Assembly (NCBI GenBank): GCA_902791025.1
Contig: CADATZ010000002.1
Location: 222,368-286,367, forward strand
From: an uncultured Chloroflexota bacterium
GTDB lineage: Bacteria; Chloroflexota; Anaerolineae; Anaerolineales; Anaerolineaceae
Direction of reading: 5' to 3'
DNA length: 64,000 nucleotides
Shown one piece after another: positions 52,248 through 61,200 of the stretch. Both the position numbers and the translations under genes were made by a program. The stretch's first letter is position 1. Each line of letters begins with the position of its first letter. Under the pieces are notes generated by a model, which ran no database searches, had not been told where the DNA came from, and saw only the letters and a program-made list of their open reading frames with translations.

Positions 52248-54830
52248 ATGGAACAATACATTGTCACGGGTATGAGCTGCGCAGCCTGCCAGGCTCGGGT
52301 AGAAAAGGCCGTATCAAAAGTACAGGGAGTAACCTCAGTCTCCGTCAGTCTGCTGACGAACTCCATGGGCGTTGAAGGAACCGCTCCTTCAGCCGAAATC
52401 ATCCATGCAGTCGAAGCAGCCGGCTATGGCGCCTCTTTGAAAGGAAACGCCACAAAATCAGCATCCCAGGTCAGCCGTCTCGCTGAAGAAGAGGAAGCGC
52501 TCAAAGATCACGAAACGCCGAAACTCAAACGGCGCTTGATCCTTTCCGCCGGATTTCTCATCATCCTGATGTACATCACCATGGGCTTCAACATGTGGGG
52601 ATGGCCGCTGCCGGCATACTTTCATCACAATCACCTCGGCCTTGCGCTGACGCAAATGATCCTTGCCGCGCTTGTGATGTTTATTAACCGCAAATTCTTC
52701 ACCAGCGGCTTCAGCTCCCTGCTACACGGTGCACCGAACATGGATACCCTGGTTGCGCTTGGCTCCTCTGCCGCCTTCGGCTGGTCGACCTTCGTTTTTT
52801 ATAAAATGTGCGGCATGATCACGCAAGGCGCTGCGAATATGGAGTTGATGGACCTGTATCATAACCAGCTCTATTTCGAGACCGCCGCTATGATCCCGGC
52901 ACTCATCACGGTTGGGAAGATGCTGGAGGCCATGTCCAAAGGCCGCACCACAGACGCACTCAAGAGCCTGATGAAGCTGGCACCCAAAACAGCTGTCCTG
53001 ATCCGTGACGGGAAGGAAGTGGAAGTCGGTATTGAGGAAGTACAGACCGGTGATATCTTCGCGGTCAGACCCGGAGAAAACATCCCGGTGGACGGTATCA
53101 TTTTAGAAGGCACCACAGCTGTCAATGAATCCGCGCTGACCGGTGAATCCATCCCGGTTGACAAAACCACAGGAGATCATGTCTCCGCTGCCACCACCAA
53201 TCAATCCGGTTATATCCGCTGTCAGGCATCCCGCGTCGGAGAGGATACGACACTGGCGCAGATCATCAAAATGGTCTCGGACGCGGCAGCCACAAAAGCA
53301 CCCATCGCGCGTATCGCCGACAAAGTCTCCGCCGTGTTCGTCCCGTCAGTAATCGGCATCTCGCTCGTGGTCATCATCGGCTGGCTGATCGCGGGGCAAA
53401 GCCTCAGCTTCGCCCTTGCGCGGGGGATCTCCGTCCTGGTCATCTCCTGTCCCTGCGCGCTGGGACTTGCAACGCCGGTCGCCATCATGGTTGGCAACGG
53501 ACTCGGTGCAAAGAACGGTATTTTATACAAAACCAGTGAGTCTCTCGAAACCGCCGGAAAGGTTGACATCATCGTCATGGACAAGACCGGGACCATCACG
53601 TTGGGCGAACCGAAAGTCACCGATGTGATCGCCTTTGATGATTCACTGCTCACCAAAGCATACGCACTGGAGCAGAAAAGCGAACACCCTCTTGCCCGTG
53701 CAGTGGTCACAGAAGCGGAACAAAAAGGGCTGAAACTTCCGAATGAAGTTCAGGACTTCACCGCCCTCCCCGGCAACGGACTGGAAGGCAGACTTTCCGG
53801 TCACACCCTTCACGCCGGAAGCCTGAGCTATATTTCTACATTGCTTCCGCTAAATCAAAAGGTAAGAGAACAGGCAGAAAAACTCTCGGAAGAAGGCAAA
53901 ACGCCACTGTTTTTTGAAGAAGACGGAAAACATCTCGGCATCATCGCGGTCGCGGACGTCATCAAACCGGATTCACCTCAAGCCATCAGCGAAATGAAAG
54001 CACTCGGACTGACAACGGTCATGCTCACCGGCGACAATGAAAAGACCGCCAAAGCCATTGCCGCTCAAACAGGCGTGGATGATGTGATCGCGGGTGTTCT
54101 GCCCAATGGAAAAGAGACGGTGATCCGCAAGCTGCAGGAACAGGGCAAAGTTGCCATGGTCGGTGACGGCATCAACGACGCACCCGCCCTCACCCGTGCG
54201 GATATCGGTATCGCCATCGGAGCGGGAACCGATGTAGCCATCGACAGTGCGGATATCGTCCTGATGAACAGCAAACTGACCGATGTCTCCGCAGCGGTCC
54301 GTCTGAGCCGGGCGGTATTGAAAAACATCCATGAAAATCTCTTCTGGGCCTTCTTCTATAATGCCATTTGCATCCCCATCGCAGCCGGCCTTTTTTCCTG
54401 GAAAATGAACCCCATGATCGGTGCCGCCGCCATGAGCCTTTCCAGCTTCACCGTCTGTATGAACGCCCTGCGGCTGAACCTCTTCAAACTGCACGACAGC
54501 AGTCACGACAAACCGATGCGGAACCGAAAGGTCATCAATGTAGAGGCAGCCAAACCCGAGCCGCCCGCAGCCTGTCCGGTGGAGCTTCCGGCGAAACAAC
54601 AGGCAGCCTCGAAAGAAACCGCAGTCGTCAAAATTGAAGGAATGATGTGTGAACACTGCGAACATGCCATCAAAACAGCCCTCGAAGCACTGCCTTTTAT
54701 CGAAACAGCCGAAGCAAGTCACGAAGCCGGTACCGCCGTCATTAAACTCACAGGTCCCATCGACAAAGCCGCTATACAAAAAGCGGTTGAGGACGAGGAT
54801 TATGAATTCATAGGAATCGAAAGCTTGTAG
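52248..54830 (+). CDS. copA: Copper-exporting P1B-type ATPase with N- and C-terminal HMA domains
   Basis: An 860-residue heavy-metal ATPase. The N-terminal HMA domain has GMSCAAC (C11, C14). The transmembrane metal site is CPC in VISCPCALGLATP, with DKTGTITLGEP (phosphorylated Asp), HP locus SEHPLARAVV, and GDGINDAPALTRADIGIAIG. After the last helix a linker leads to a second HMA-like domain at the C-terminus, with GMMCEHC (C801, C804). A C-terminal HMA is unusual and may be a fused CopZ-like chaperone. It expels Cu(I) and is repressed with csoR. Confidence 0.95.
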   Translation: MEQYIVTGMSCAACQARVEKAVSKVQGVTSVSVSLLTNSMGVEGTAPSAEIIHAVEAAGYGASLKGNATKSASQVSRLAEEEEALKDHETPKLKRRLILSAGFLIILMYITMGFNMWGWPLPAYFHHNHLGLALTQMILAALVMFINRKFFTSGFSSLLHGAPNMDTLVALGSSAAFGWSTFVFYKMCGMITQGAANMELMDLYHNQLYFETAAMIPALITVGKMLEAMSKGRTTDALKSLMKLAPKTAVLIRDGKEVEVGIEEVQTGDIFAVRPGENIPVDGIILEGTTAVNESALTGESIPVDKTTGDHVSAATTNQSGYIRCQASRVGEDTTLAQIIKMVSDAAATKAPIARIADKVSAVFVPSVIGISLVVIIGWLIAGQSLSFALARGISVLVISCPCALGLATPVAIMVGNGLGAKNGILYKTSESLETAGKVDIIVMDKTGTITLGEPKVTDVIAFDDSLLTKAYALEQKSEHPLARAVVTEAEQKGLKLPNEVQDFTALPGNGLEGRLSGHTLHAGSLSYISTLLPLNQKVREQAEKLSEEGKTPLFFEEDGKHLGIIAVADVIKPDSPQAISEMKALGLTTVMLTGDNEKTAKAIAAQTGVDDVIAGVLPNGKETVIRKLQEQGKVAMVGDGINDAPALTRADIGIAIGAGTDVAIDSADIVLMNSKLTDVSAAVRLSRAVLKNIHENLFWAFFYNAICIPIAAGLFSWKMNPMIGAAAMSLSSFTVCMNALRLNLFKLHDSSHDKPMRNRKVINVEAAKPEPPAACPVELPAKQQAASKETAVVKIEGMMCEHCEHAIKTALEALPFIETAEASHEAGTAVIKLTGPIDKAAIQKAVEDEDYEFIGIESL

Positions 54831-54835
54831 GCAAT

Positions 54836-56341
54836 ATGGAATTCTCATCCGTATCCTTCATCTGGGTTTTCCTCCCATGCGCACTTGTGGTATATTATCT
54901 TATTTTTATACTGCCGCTGCAAAGGGAACGGAAAACAAAACTGCTCAACGCTGTCCTGCTGATTTTCAGCCTGATCTTTTATCTGCGGTCCGGGATCCGG
55001 GATCTGTTGCTGATGGTCGTGATGATCCTGCTCAATTACGGAGCGGGATTATGGATCGATTGCTTTTCCGGCGAAGGGGAAGCTTTCCGGAAAAGCCGCA
55101 AAGGTGTCTTTATCGCATCCTTGATCCTAAACATCCTGGTTCTGGCGTTTTTCAAATACTTCAACATGATGGTCACGCTTGCTGATATCGTGGTCTCCCA
55201 TTGGAAAACTCTTCCGGGTTTACTTTTCGCATTGAGTAAATTCGAAGGCAGCGGCGTGATTCAAGCACCTCAAATTGTCATGCCGCTTGCCATCTCCTTC
55301 ACCACCTTTCAGACAATTTCCTACCTGACAGATGTTTACAAAAAGAGAATCGAGGCAGAAAACAGCCTGCTCAATTACAGCCTGTACACCTGTTTCTTCG
55401 TACAGCTGGTTCAGGGACCGATCATGCGCTGGCAGGATCTGGGTACACAGATCCAAAGCAGGAGTCACTCATCCCAACATTTTTCCGATGGCATCACCCG
55501 GTTCTGCTGCGGTCTGGGAAAGAAAGTCCTCATCGCCAACACATTAGCAGAAACCGCTAATAAAATATGGAATAAACCGGCAACCGAACTTTTCAGCGCA
55601 GAGGCCTGGATGGGGATCTTTTTATTTACGCTCCAGCTTTACTATGATTTTTCCGGTTATGCGGATATGGCTGTCGGATTGGGAAAAATGTTTGGTTTCA
55701 AGATCAGCGAGAACTTTGATTATCCCTTCACCGCCCAATCCGTTCAGGAATTTTGGCGCAGATGGCATATATCCCTGTCCGCCTGGTTCCGGGATCATAT
55801 CTACATCCCGCTGGGCGGGAACAGGAAAGGGAAGTTCCGGACCTATCTGAATCTCTTTCTTGTGTTCGTCCTGACAGGCATATGGCACGGTGCCAATTTA
55901 AATTATGTTCTCTGGGGTATTTTTGTCGCTCTCTCCAGTATTTTTGAGAGACTGTTTCTTGGAAAACTTCTCAAAAAAAACCCTGTGAAACCGCTGAACT
56001 GCCTGTACAGCTTTTTTGTTTTCATGATGGGGCTGGTTCTTTTCCGTTCTCCCAATCTCTATCACGCAATAAAATATTACAGCGTACTTTTCAAACGGAT
56101 CCCGCCGGCTGACGGGACATCGATCCTCAGTTACTTCAACGGCGGATTGTTCATCGCGCTTATTGCCGCTCTTTTATGCGCTGGATTTCTGCAGCGGGCA
56201 GCCGCACCGGTTTACGCAAAATACCATGACAAGATCCCCGTGCAAATGATCCGCGTGGTGTTCCCGATCCTGCTGTTCGTTCTGTCAATGCTGTTCCTGC
56301 TCAACGGCTCATACAATCCATCAATTTACGCAGGATTCTGA
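54836..56341 (+). CDS. MBOAT-family O-acyltransferase (AlgI/DltB-like)
   Basis: A 501-residue membrane protein with about 11 helices and the MBOAT core. Motifs include FFKYFNMMV, LPLAISFTTFQTISYLTDVYKKRIEAE and FWRRWHISLSAWFRDHIYIPLGGNRKG. The catalytic histidine is in TGIWHGANLNYVLWG. AlgI-type proteins transfer acetyl from the cytosol across the membrane to surface polysaccharide. It lies 5 bases after copA, so it may be read through from the copper promoter. It is followed by an AlgJ-like partner. Confidence 0.93.
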   Translation: MEFSSVSFIWVFLPCALVVYYLIFILPLQRERKTKLLNAVLLIFSLIFYLRSGIRDLLLMVVMILLNYGAGLWIDCFSGEGEAFRKSRKGVFIASLILNILVLAFFKYFNMMVTLADIVVSHWKTLPGLLFALSKFEGSGVIQAPQIVMPLAISFTTFQTISYLTDVYKKRIEAENSLLNYSLYTCFFVQLVQGPIMRWQDLGTQIQSRSHSSQHFSDGITRFCCGLGKKVLIANTLAETANKIWNKPATELFSAEAWMGIFLFTLQLYYDFSGYADMAVGLGKMFGFKISENFDYPFTAQSVQEFWRRWHISLSAWFRDHIYIPLGGNRKGKFRTYLNLFLVFVLTGIWHGANLNYVLWGIFVALSSIFERLFLGKLLKKNPVKPLNCLYSFFVFMMGLVLFRSPNLYHAIKYYSVLFKRIPPADGTSILSYFNGGLFIALIAALLCAGFLQRAAAPVYAKYHDKIPVQMIRVVFPILLFVLSMLFLLNGSYNPSIYAGF

Positions 56342-56358
56342 AAGGTGGCAGGGATTTT

Positions 56359-57558
56359 ATGAAAACAAACATCATTCCGAAGCTCAGCATTCTTTTATTC
56401 ATCCTGCTGCTCATTCTTCCCACACTGCTCTATTTCACCATTGGCGAAAACACAGCCCAAACACTTGAAGAAAAGCGCAGCCTTGCTGAATCTCCCGACC
56501 ACTTTGATGAAAACTATTTTAACAATCTTGAAAACTGGTATAACGATCACGCACCCTACCGCATATCACTGATCACCCTTCAAAAGCAATTGGCACAAAA
56601 ATATAACGGCTTTTACCGGAACAGGATCCACCCCATCCTTTCCGCCTCACTTACGCCGGATTGGTACAACGAGGAATACAAACAATGGGCAGGACTGAAC
56701 ACGCCATACCTGGCGCCAATGGAAGATTATCTGGTTGAATATGGGCGGGAAGACTGGCTGTATTATAACGGTGACAACTCCACCGGTTTTTTCAGAGGGA
56801 ACAACCTGCTGGATCCGGACGAACTGCCGCATTGGAAGGATTCTTTTGCCTCACTTCAAAAGCTCTGTGAAGGGAAAGGGATCCGGATCGCTTATCTGAT
56901 CGTTCCCAACAAAGAGCAGGTTTATCCGGAATATATGGCCTCCTACAAGATTGAAAACCTGCCCAAACGGGAAGAAAGGATTTTTCAGTATTTAGCTGAA
57001 AACCACATCCCGATTCTTTACCCGCTGGAAGATTTCAAAGAACTGAAAGCAGACCACACCATCTACTTCCAACAGGATTCTCACTGGAACCAGATCGGGG
57101 CTTATTACGCAATGACGAAGGTTTATGAATTGCTGGGAATGCCGGCAATTCCGCTGAATGAGGTTCAAATCAGCGAGACGACAAAAACAGGCGGAGATCT
57201 TTCCAATTTCAGCGGTTACGCGACACAATATCCGGACTATCTCATCACTTATAAACCAGAAATCACCTTCACCACCGAAAGCTATAACGACGGTCGCCTT
57301 GAGATCTTCACCTCATCCGCGGAAACCGAAAACGATCTCGTCCTGATCGGTGACTCCATGCGGGATCATAACAAGGATTTCTACGCAAGGGATTTCAAAA
57401 AATCAACGATCCTGTTCCGTTCCGAACTGGAAGATCCCATCGTGACCAATGCCCTTCTTGAAATGAAAGCAGGAGACGTTCTCCTTCTTCAAATCACCGA
57501 ACGGCATGACGAAGCCGCTTACAACGTGATCCAATACCTGCTGGACCTGCTGAAATAA
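56359..57558 (+). CDS. AlgJ/DHHW-like SGNH O-acetyltransferase partner
   Basis: A 399-residue protein with an N-terminal anchor (LSILLFILLLILPTLLYF). The SGNH/AlgX-type domain contains GREDWLYYNGDNS, LIVPNKEQVYPEYM and the catalytic-like QDSHWNQIGAYYA, with VLIGDSMRDHN as the nucleophile serine block. Such proteins finish acetyl transfer from the MBOAT partner onto exported glycan. The gene follows the MBOAT gene by 17 bases. Confidence 0.88.
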   Translation: MKTNIIPKLSILLFILLLILPTLLYFTIGENTAQTLEEKRSLAESPDHFDENYFNNLENWYNDHAPYRISLITLQKQLAQKYNGFYRNRIHPILSASLTPDWYNEEYKQWAGLNTPYLAPMEDYLVEYGREDWLYYNGDNSTGFFRGNNLLDPDELPHWKDSFASLQKLCEGKGIRIAYLIVPNKEQVYPEYMASYKIENLPKREERIFQYLAENHIPILYPLEDFKELKADHTIYFQQDSHWNQIGAYYAMTKVYELLGMPAIPLNEVQISETTKTGGDLSNFSGYATQYPDYLITYKPEITFTTESYNDGRLEIFTSSAETENDLVLIGDSMRDHNKDFYARDFKKSTILFRSELEDPIVTNALLEMKAGDVLLLQITERHDEAAYNVIQYLLDLLK

Positions 57559-57667
57559 GGCAAATTGTAACGAATAAAAACACTTACAAATCATGATAAA
57601 ATTAAATGAAGAACGGCACATTCAATGAGCATACCGACATTTTAAAGTTGGGAAAGGATGTCTGAAA

Positions 57668-57937
57668 ATGGGTATATATCTGAATCCGGGGAATTACATG
57701 TTTCAGGAGGCGAAACGTTCGGAGATTTTCGTTGACAAAACCGAAATGATTGGTTATGTCAACAAAATGCTTGGCACGAATCAGAAATATATGTGCATTT
57801 CCCGTCCGCGCCGGTTCGGAAAAACGATGGCAGCAAACATGCTTTGTGCCCTCCTTCAAGCACCACAGCTGCCTGATCGAACGGGCATGAAATCAAAAAG
57901 AATCGTATCTATTCAGGACGAAGCACTTGGGGACTGA
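57668..57937 (+). pseudogene. Truncated AAA-ATPase-like gene
   Basis: The first 65 residues (MGIYLNPGNYMFQEAKRSE, VDKTEMIGYVNKMLG, ISRPRRFGKTMAANML) match the N-terminus of the 535-residue protein at 19515. After LCAL, homology is lost and the frame runs 25 codons into a family A element, ending there. Walker B and the nuclease-like domain are missing, so this is a decayed fragment. Confidence 0.85.
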
Positions 57938-57990
57938 TACCTTGCTGTCGCGAAGCCGACACAAGCGTGTCTGTACCCATGTGCGTCTTC
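57911..57990. repeat. MITE-like element, family A copy
   Basis: ATTCAGGACGAAGCACTTGG, GGGACTGATACCTTG, ACACAAGCGTGTCTGTACCC and ATGTGCGTC follow the family A order. The far terminus is degenerate. It overlaps the end of the truncated AAA-ATPase fragment. Confidence 0.75.
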
Positions 57991-58055
57991 CGATACTGAT
58001 TTTTGAAATGCTCTTGTCAAATATTAAACCTATGCTAAAATAAGATCATAAATAA

Positions 58056-58126
58056 GCGGTTATCGTACAATGGCAGTACGTCACCCTTCCAAGGTGATCA
58101 TACGAGTTCGAATCTCGTTAGCCGCT
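58056..58126 (+). tRNA. tRNA-Gly (anticodon TCC)
   Basis: A cloverleaf of 71 bases. The acceptor GCGGTTA pairs with TAGCCGC (one U-G), and the anticodon stem TCACC/GGTGA encloses loop CTTCCAA with anticodon TCC at 58088-58090. The T arm is ACGAG-TTCGAAT-CTCGT and the discriminator is T. No CCA is encoded. The tRNA is flanked by degraded genes and repeats. Confidence 0.95.
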
Positions 58127-58137
58127 CATTTTTGTTA

Positions 58138-58173
58138 AATTGCACGTGTTCTTTTCCAATTGCACGTGCAATT
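58138..58173. repeat. Duplicated AATTGCACGTG and perfect palindrome
   Basis: AATTGCACGTG occurs at 58138-58148 and again within the 16-base perfect palindrome AATTGCACGTGCAATT at 58158-58173, 12-32 bases downstream of tRNA-Gly. The remaining 58174-58340 shows a GGCTGCA/TGCAGCC hairpin (58272-58293) and nothing else I recognise. Confidence 0.6.
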
Positions 58174-58356
58174 TTCTATTTCTAAGAGATTTTACTCGGA
58201 TGCACTTGCATAATTGTTTTCCAACTACACATCGAAAAGACATAAAATAAAAAGTCCGAAGAGGTACCCCAGGGCTGCAAAAATAAATGCAGCCTTAAGG
58301 TAGATTAAAGGGAAGAATTCTATTGCATTTACTGTTACGGTTCAATCTAATTTTTT

Positions 58357-58460
58357 GTAACTTTTCAGAACCCGCAGCGACGCACATGGGGACAGGCACA
58401 CTTGTGCGGGCTGCGCCGCACGAGATGCCAGTCCCCACGTGCTTCGTTCTGAATAGACAC
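58357..58460. repeat. MITE-like element, family A copy
   Basis: GTAACTTTTCAGAACCCGC, CGCACATGGGGACAGGCACA, CTTGTGCGGGCTGCGCCGCA and GTCCCCACGTGCTTCGTTC, ending TGAATAG. The inner palindrome is nearly perfect. It abuts the 3' side of the transposase remnant. Confidence 0.88.
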
Positions 58461-58465
58461 AATTT

Positions 58466-58581
58466 TTTATGTAAAACTCAAAGCTGGAATTGACGGATTC
58501 GATTGAATTCGTTGTGTACATCACTTTCCGAACAGCACTTCCATGGTTGAAAAGCTGCTCGACATGCATCCGGTTCCTCCA
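58466..58581 (-). mobile_element. IS256-type transposase remnant
   Basis: On the minus strand an in-frame stretch contains a tryptophan, then LFNHGSAVRKVMYTTNSIES and VNSSF. This matches the conserved C-terminal motif of IS256 transposases (IRKVIYTTNAIESLN). Both ends are lost: no upstream catalytic region remains, and the downstream RKVTK block has been replaced by unrelated sequence and a family A repeat. It is non-functional. Confidence 0.8.
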
Positions 58582-58625
58582 CTATCTCAGATATATCCCA
58601 AAAAAAAGGATATAATTTTTGACGT

Positions 58626-58664
58626 AATTATTCGGAACTCAGCAGCGCACCTGAATAGATACTT
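58626..58664. repeat. Internally deleted family A element
   Basis: TAATTATTCGGAACTCAGCA, GCGCAC and CTGAATAGATAC correspond to the two ends of family A with the inner palindrome missing. Confidence 0.5.
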
Positions 58665-58670
58665 TTTGAG

Positions 58671-58777
58671 AAACTATTCAGAACCCGCAGAGACGCACAT
58701 GGGGACAGGCACGCTCGTGCGGGCTGCGCCGCACAAGATGCCAGTCCCCACGTGCTTCGTTCTGAACAGTAAGCTAC
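58671..58777. repeat. MITE-like element, family A copy, at the start of the cation-efflux gene
   Basis: AAACTATTCAGAACCCGCAG, GCACATGGGGACAGGCACGC, GTGCGGGCTGCGCCGCAC and CCAGTCCCCACGTGCTTCG, ending TTCTGAACAGTAAG. The right end supplies an in-frame TAA (58770-58772) directly before codons that encode the N-terminal region of a CDF transporter. Confidence 0.88.
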
Positions 58778-59891
58778 AGAGAATAAAACTGGCAACAGAT
58801 TTGGAACCATTATCAGGTATAACATCATCGGGATTGCGATCAACCTGGTCCTTTCGACAGCAAAAATAATCATCGGTTTTGTCACAAATGCACATGCCGT
58901 CATTCTTGATGGTATTGAGGGATTTTCGGACCTCATTTCATCCGTCTTCACCATTTTCTCCGCAAAAATCGGAGAAAAGAAGGCCGATAAGACGCATCCT
59001 TTCGGCTATGGCCGGGTGGAATATCTCGCCTCACTGCTCATCACGATCATCATCATGCTCTTTGGCATCCGCACGATCATAGAGTCAGTACAAAACATTC
59101 TGGATCCGCATGAAGCCCCACATTACGATACTGCCGTTGTTGCGATCATGGTCCTTTCCCTCATATTGAAGTTATCGTATGGGATCATCCTCCAAAAAAA
59201 GGGGCGTGAAATCAAATCCGACGCAATGGTCATGTCCGGAGTTGACTGCATGAGCGATTCGATTACATCTATTGCGATCCTGGCAGCGATCCTCATCAAA
59301 AAGTTCTTTGATTTTGATATCGAACATTACCTGTGCATCGGGATCTCCCTGCTGATCATCGCGACAGGTGTTCAAATGCTGCGCGAATGTGTGACAAAAA
59401 TATTGGGGACCTCGGTTGACCCTGAATTCAAAAAAAAGATCAAAAACATGATCGCCATGGAAGATGGCGTCTACAATGTTCCCACCCTGGTCATTCACAA
59501 TTATGGTGAAGATGTTTATGTTGGCTCAGTTGAAATCGAAGTAGATGAAAACATGCGGGCAACTGAAATCACGAAGCTCTCCAGAAAAATCACTGCAAAA
59601 GCTGATGAGCTCGGAATGACGGTAACCGCTGTCGGCATCACCGGCACAAACACTTCTTCTCACAGGGCGGATGAGATCAGGGACAGGATACTGGATATCG
59701 TACGACAAAATAAAAACATCCGCCGGGCACATTCATTCACCGTAGATTTTCAGGAAAAACATATTTCTTTCAGTATTGAGCCAAATTATAACGATCCTGA
59801 CCAGGTAAAGACCCGCCAGGATCTCATCAATGAGCTGCAAACCATCTTCCCCGAGATGACGATCACCATTCGAACCGTAAAGGAAATCTGA
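58773..59891 (+). pseudogene. Cation diffusion facilitator (CDF) transporter, 5' end disrupted
   Basis: From 58773 the frame reads ATENKTGNRFGTIIRYNIIG, then helices 1 and 2 (VILDGIEGFSDLISS) and HPFGYGRVEYLASLL, normal for CDF proteins. The first in-frame ATG/GTG/TTG is the GTG at 59016, beyond helix 2. A stop at 58770 from the family A element closes the frame upstream. The rest is intact: helix 5 has SGVDCMSDS metal residues, and a cytosolic C-terminal domain follows. The 292-residue product from 59016 would lack helices 1-2 and half of the metal site. It is probably inactive, unless an atypical start is used. Confidence 0.8.
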
Positions 59892-59935
59892 CGACCTTGA
59901 TAAAATGAAGTACGGAAGAAAACAAATCATACAGT

Positions 59936-60300
59936 CACGATTGATTTTCCCCGCCCATTAGCTGTTTTCTCAGCATCTTCCCGAACGTGCCGCCTTCATC
60001 ATTGAGGGCACCGCTGCGGGCAAAGGCAAGGGCTGTCACAAACACGAGATCGAGTGTTTCCTCCCCGGTCCGGATGCGGTAAAAACCCGGAAAGGCGGGC
60101 CTGCTTCGATTTGATCTCCGTTACCACCACAAACGCGGTCAGTGCAGCACCTACCACAAGTGTGTAAAATCCCATACCGTTCCCGCCATGAACAATGGAG
60201 GGATCCGCGGGATCGTAAAAACGTCAATGGTTTTCCCTTCTTTATAGGACGGACTATAGGAGTCAAGCCTCGAGGTATATTCCGAGCCGTCCGCTCGCTT
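59936..60300 (-). pseudogene. Frameshifted DUF3592-like membrane protein remnant
   Basis: On the minus strand three frames join into one DUF3592-like sequence. They are GSEYTSRLDSYSPSYKEGKT, then YDPADPSIVHGGNGMGFYTL with a membrane helix VVGAALTAFVVVTE, then YRIRTGEETLDLVFVTALAF, ending MGGENQS. At least two frameshifts separate these pieces and the 5' part is absent. The motif pair Y...G..V.VFYDPADPS followed by a helix is typical of DUF3592. No intact gene is present here. Confidence 0.65.
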
Positions 60301-60363
60301 TTATTATATTTTACTCCATATCAAACTTGATTTCAGGATGAATTTTATGGATGTTTGGAGAGG

Positions 60364-60444
60364 GACGAAGCACAGTACAGTTTTCCTGTGTGGATTAGCA
60401 ACATCAAAAAAGCTGTCCAGGTCTGCTTTCTTCTGAAAAGATAC
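60364..60444. repeat. Family B repeat, copy 3
   Basis: GACGAAGCACAGTACAG, then ACATCAAAAAAGCTGTCCAG, GTCTGCT and TTCTGAAAAGATACC. The same word order occurs at 24894-24978. Confidence 0.6.
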
Positions 60445-60455
60445 CTTTATATAAA

Positions 60456-60492
60456 GAAACCGCTGAACAGCAATTCACTGTTCAGCGGTTTC
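60456..60492 (-). terminator. Intrinsic terminator after DUF1269 gene
   Basis: A 15-base perfect stem GAAACCGCTGAACAG/CTGTTCAGCGGTTTC with a 7-base loop, 19 bases past the stop. The T run is short. Confidence 0.78.
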
Positions 60493-60511
60493 TGACTGTT
60501 TCTATCGTTTA

Positions 60512-61135
60512 TCAGTCCTTATTGACTTTGGCTTTTACCTCTTCAATACCGGCCTGAAGCTGCTGTTTCTTCTCTTCGACCTTGTTCTTGAGGTCTTCCT
60601 TCTGTGCTTCGCGGAGTTTGGCGCGGGCTTCTTTTTCAAGCTCTTTTTCAGCCTTGATGGCCTGTTCGATTTCCTCCTCAACTTCCGCGGCATCACTTTC
60701 CACAATGGAGACATTGAATTTCGCAAGTTTCTGCTGCAGTTGGCCTGGTTCCTTTTCCTGCGCAAGAGCGATCATACAAACCTCACCGTCCATGATCATG
60801 TCGGCAACTTTTTCGATGATCGATTCATTGTCCAACGCATCGCCAAGATCAAAAACGCTGCCGGTCAATGCACCGAGGCTTCCACCCAGGAGCATCCCAA
60901 TCGGGCCGCCGAGGATACCGACGAGACCGCCGATCAGTCCACCGGCGAGGGTATCATTTGAGGTTTCGATACCGGTGTCGAAAGAATCAAGCGTATTGAG
61001 CCCGTTGTTTTCTTTCTTGAGCAGGACAGCCTGGGAAACGACATATTTATCGGTTTCGGGGTTTTGTTTGAGTTCGGTTAAAGCCTGGTAACCTTCGCTC
61101 TCGACTTTAAAAATAGCGGTAAGAATTTTATCCAT
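60512..61135 (-). CDS. DUF1269-family protein
   Basis: A 207-residue protein. The N-terminal ferredoxin-like region (MDKILTAIFKVESEGYQALT) precedes a glycine-rich hydrophobic hairpin (GGLIGGLVGILGGPIGMLLGGSLGALTGSVFDLG, residues 65-98). A second alpha-beta part and a long charged coiled-coil tail from residue 150 follow. This is the DUF1269 arrangement, of unknown function, often linked to envelope stress. GAAGGAG precedes the ATG. A family A element lies 65 bases upstream. Confidence 0.82.
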   Translation of the reverse strand: MDKILTAIFKVESEGYQALTELKQNPETDKYVVSQAVLLKKENNGLNTLDSFDTGIETSNDTLAGGLIGGLVGILGGPIGMLLGGSLGALTGSVFDLGDALDNESIIEKVADMIMDGEVCMIALAQEKEPGQLQQKLAKFNVSIVESDAAEVEEEIEQAIKAEKELEKEARAKLREAQKEDLKNKVEEKKQQLQAGIEEVKAKVNKD

Positions 61136-61200
61136 TTTTTCTCCTTCAAATTATTTTGTTGAATTTCTGTCTGAATGAAATTCTGAATGATTGATTTTTC

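Noticed and set aside
58342..58569. ORFs containing SERSTWGLASRAAQPAQV-type text at several places
   Set aside because: These words are translations of the family A palindrome and appear wherever it occurs. They are not proteins.
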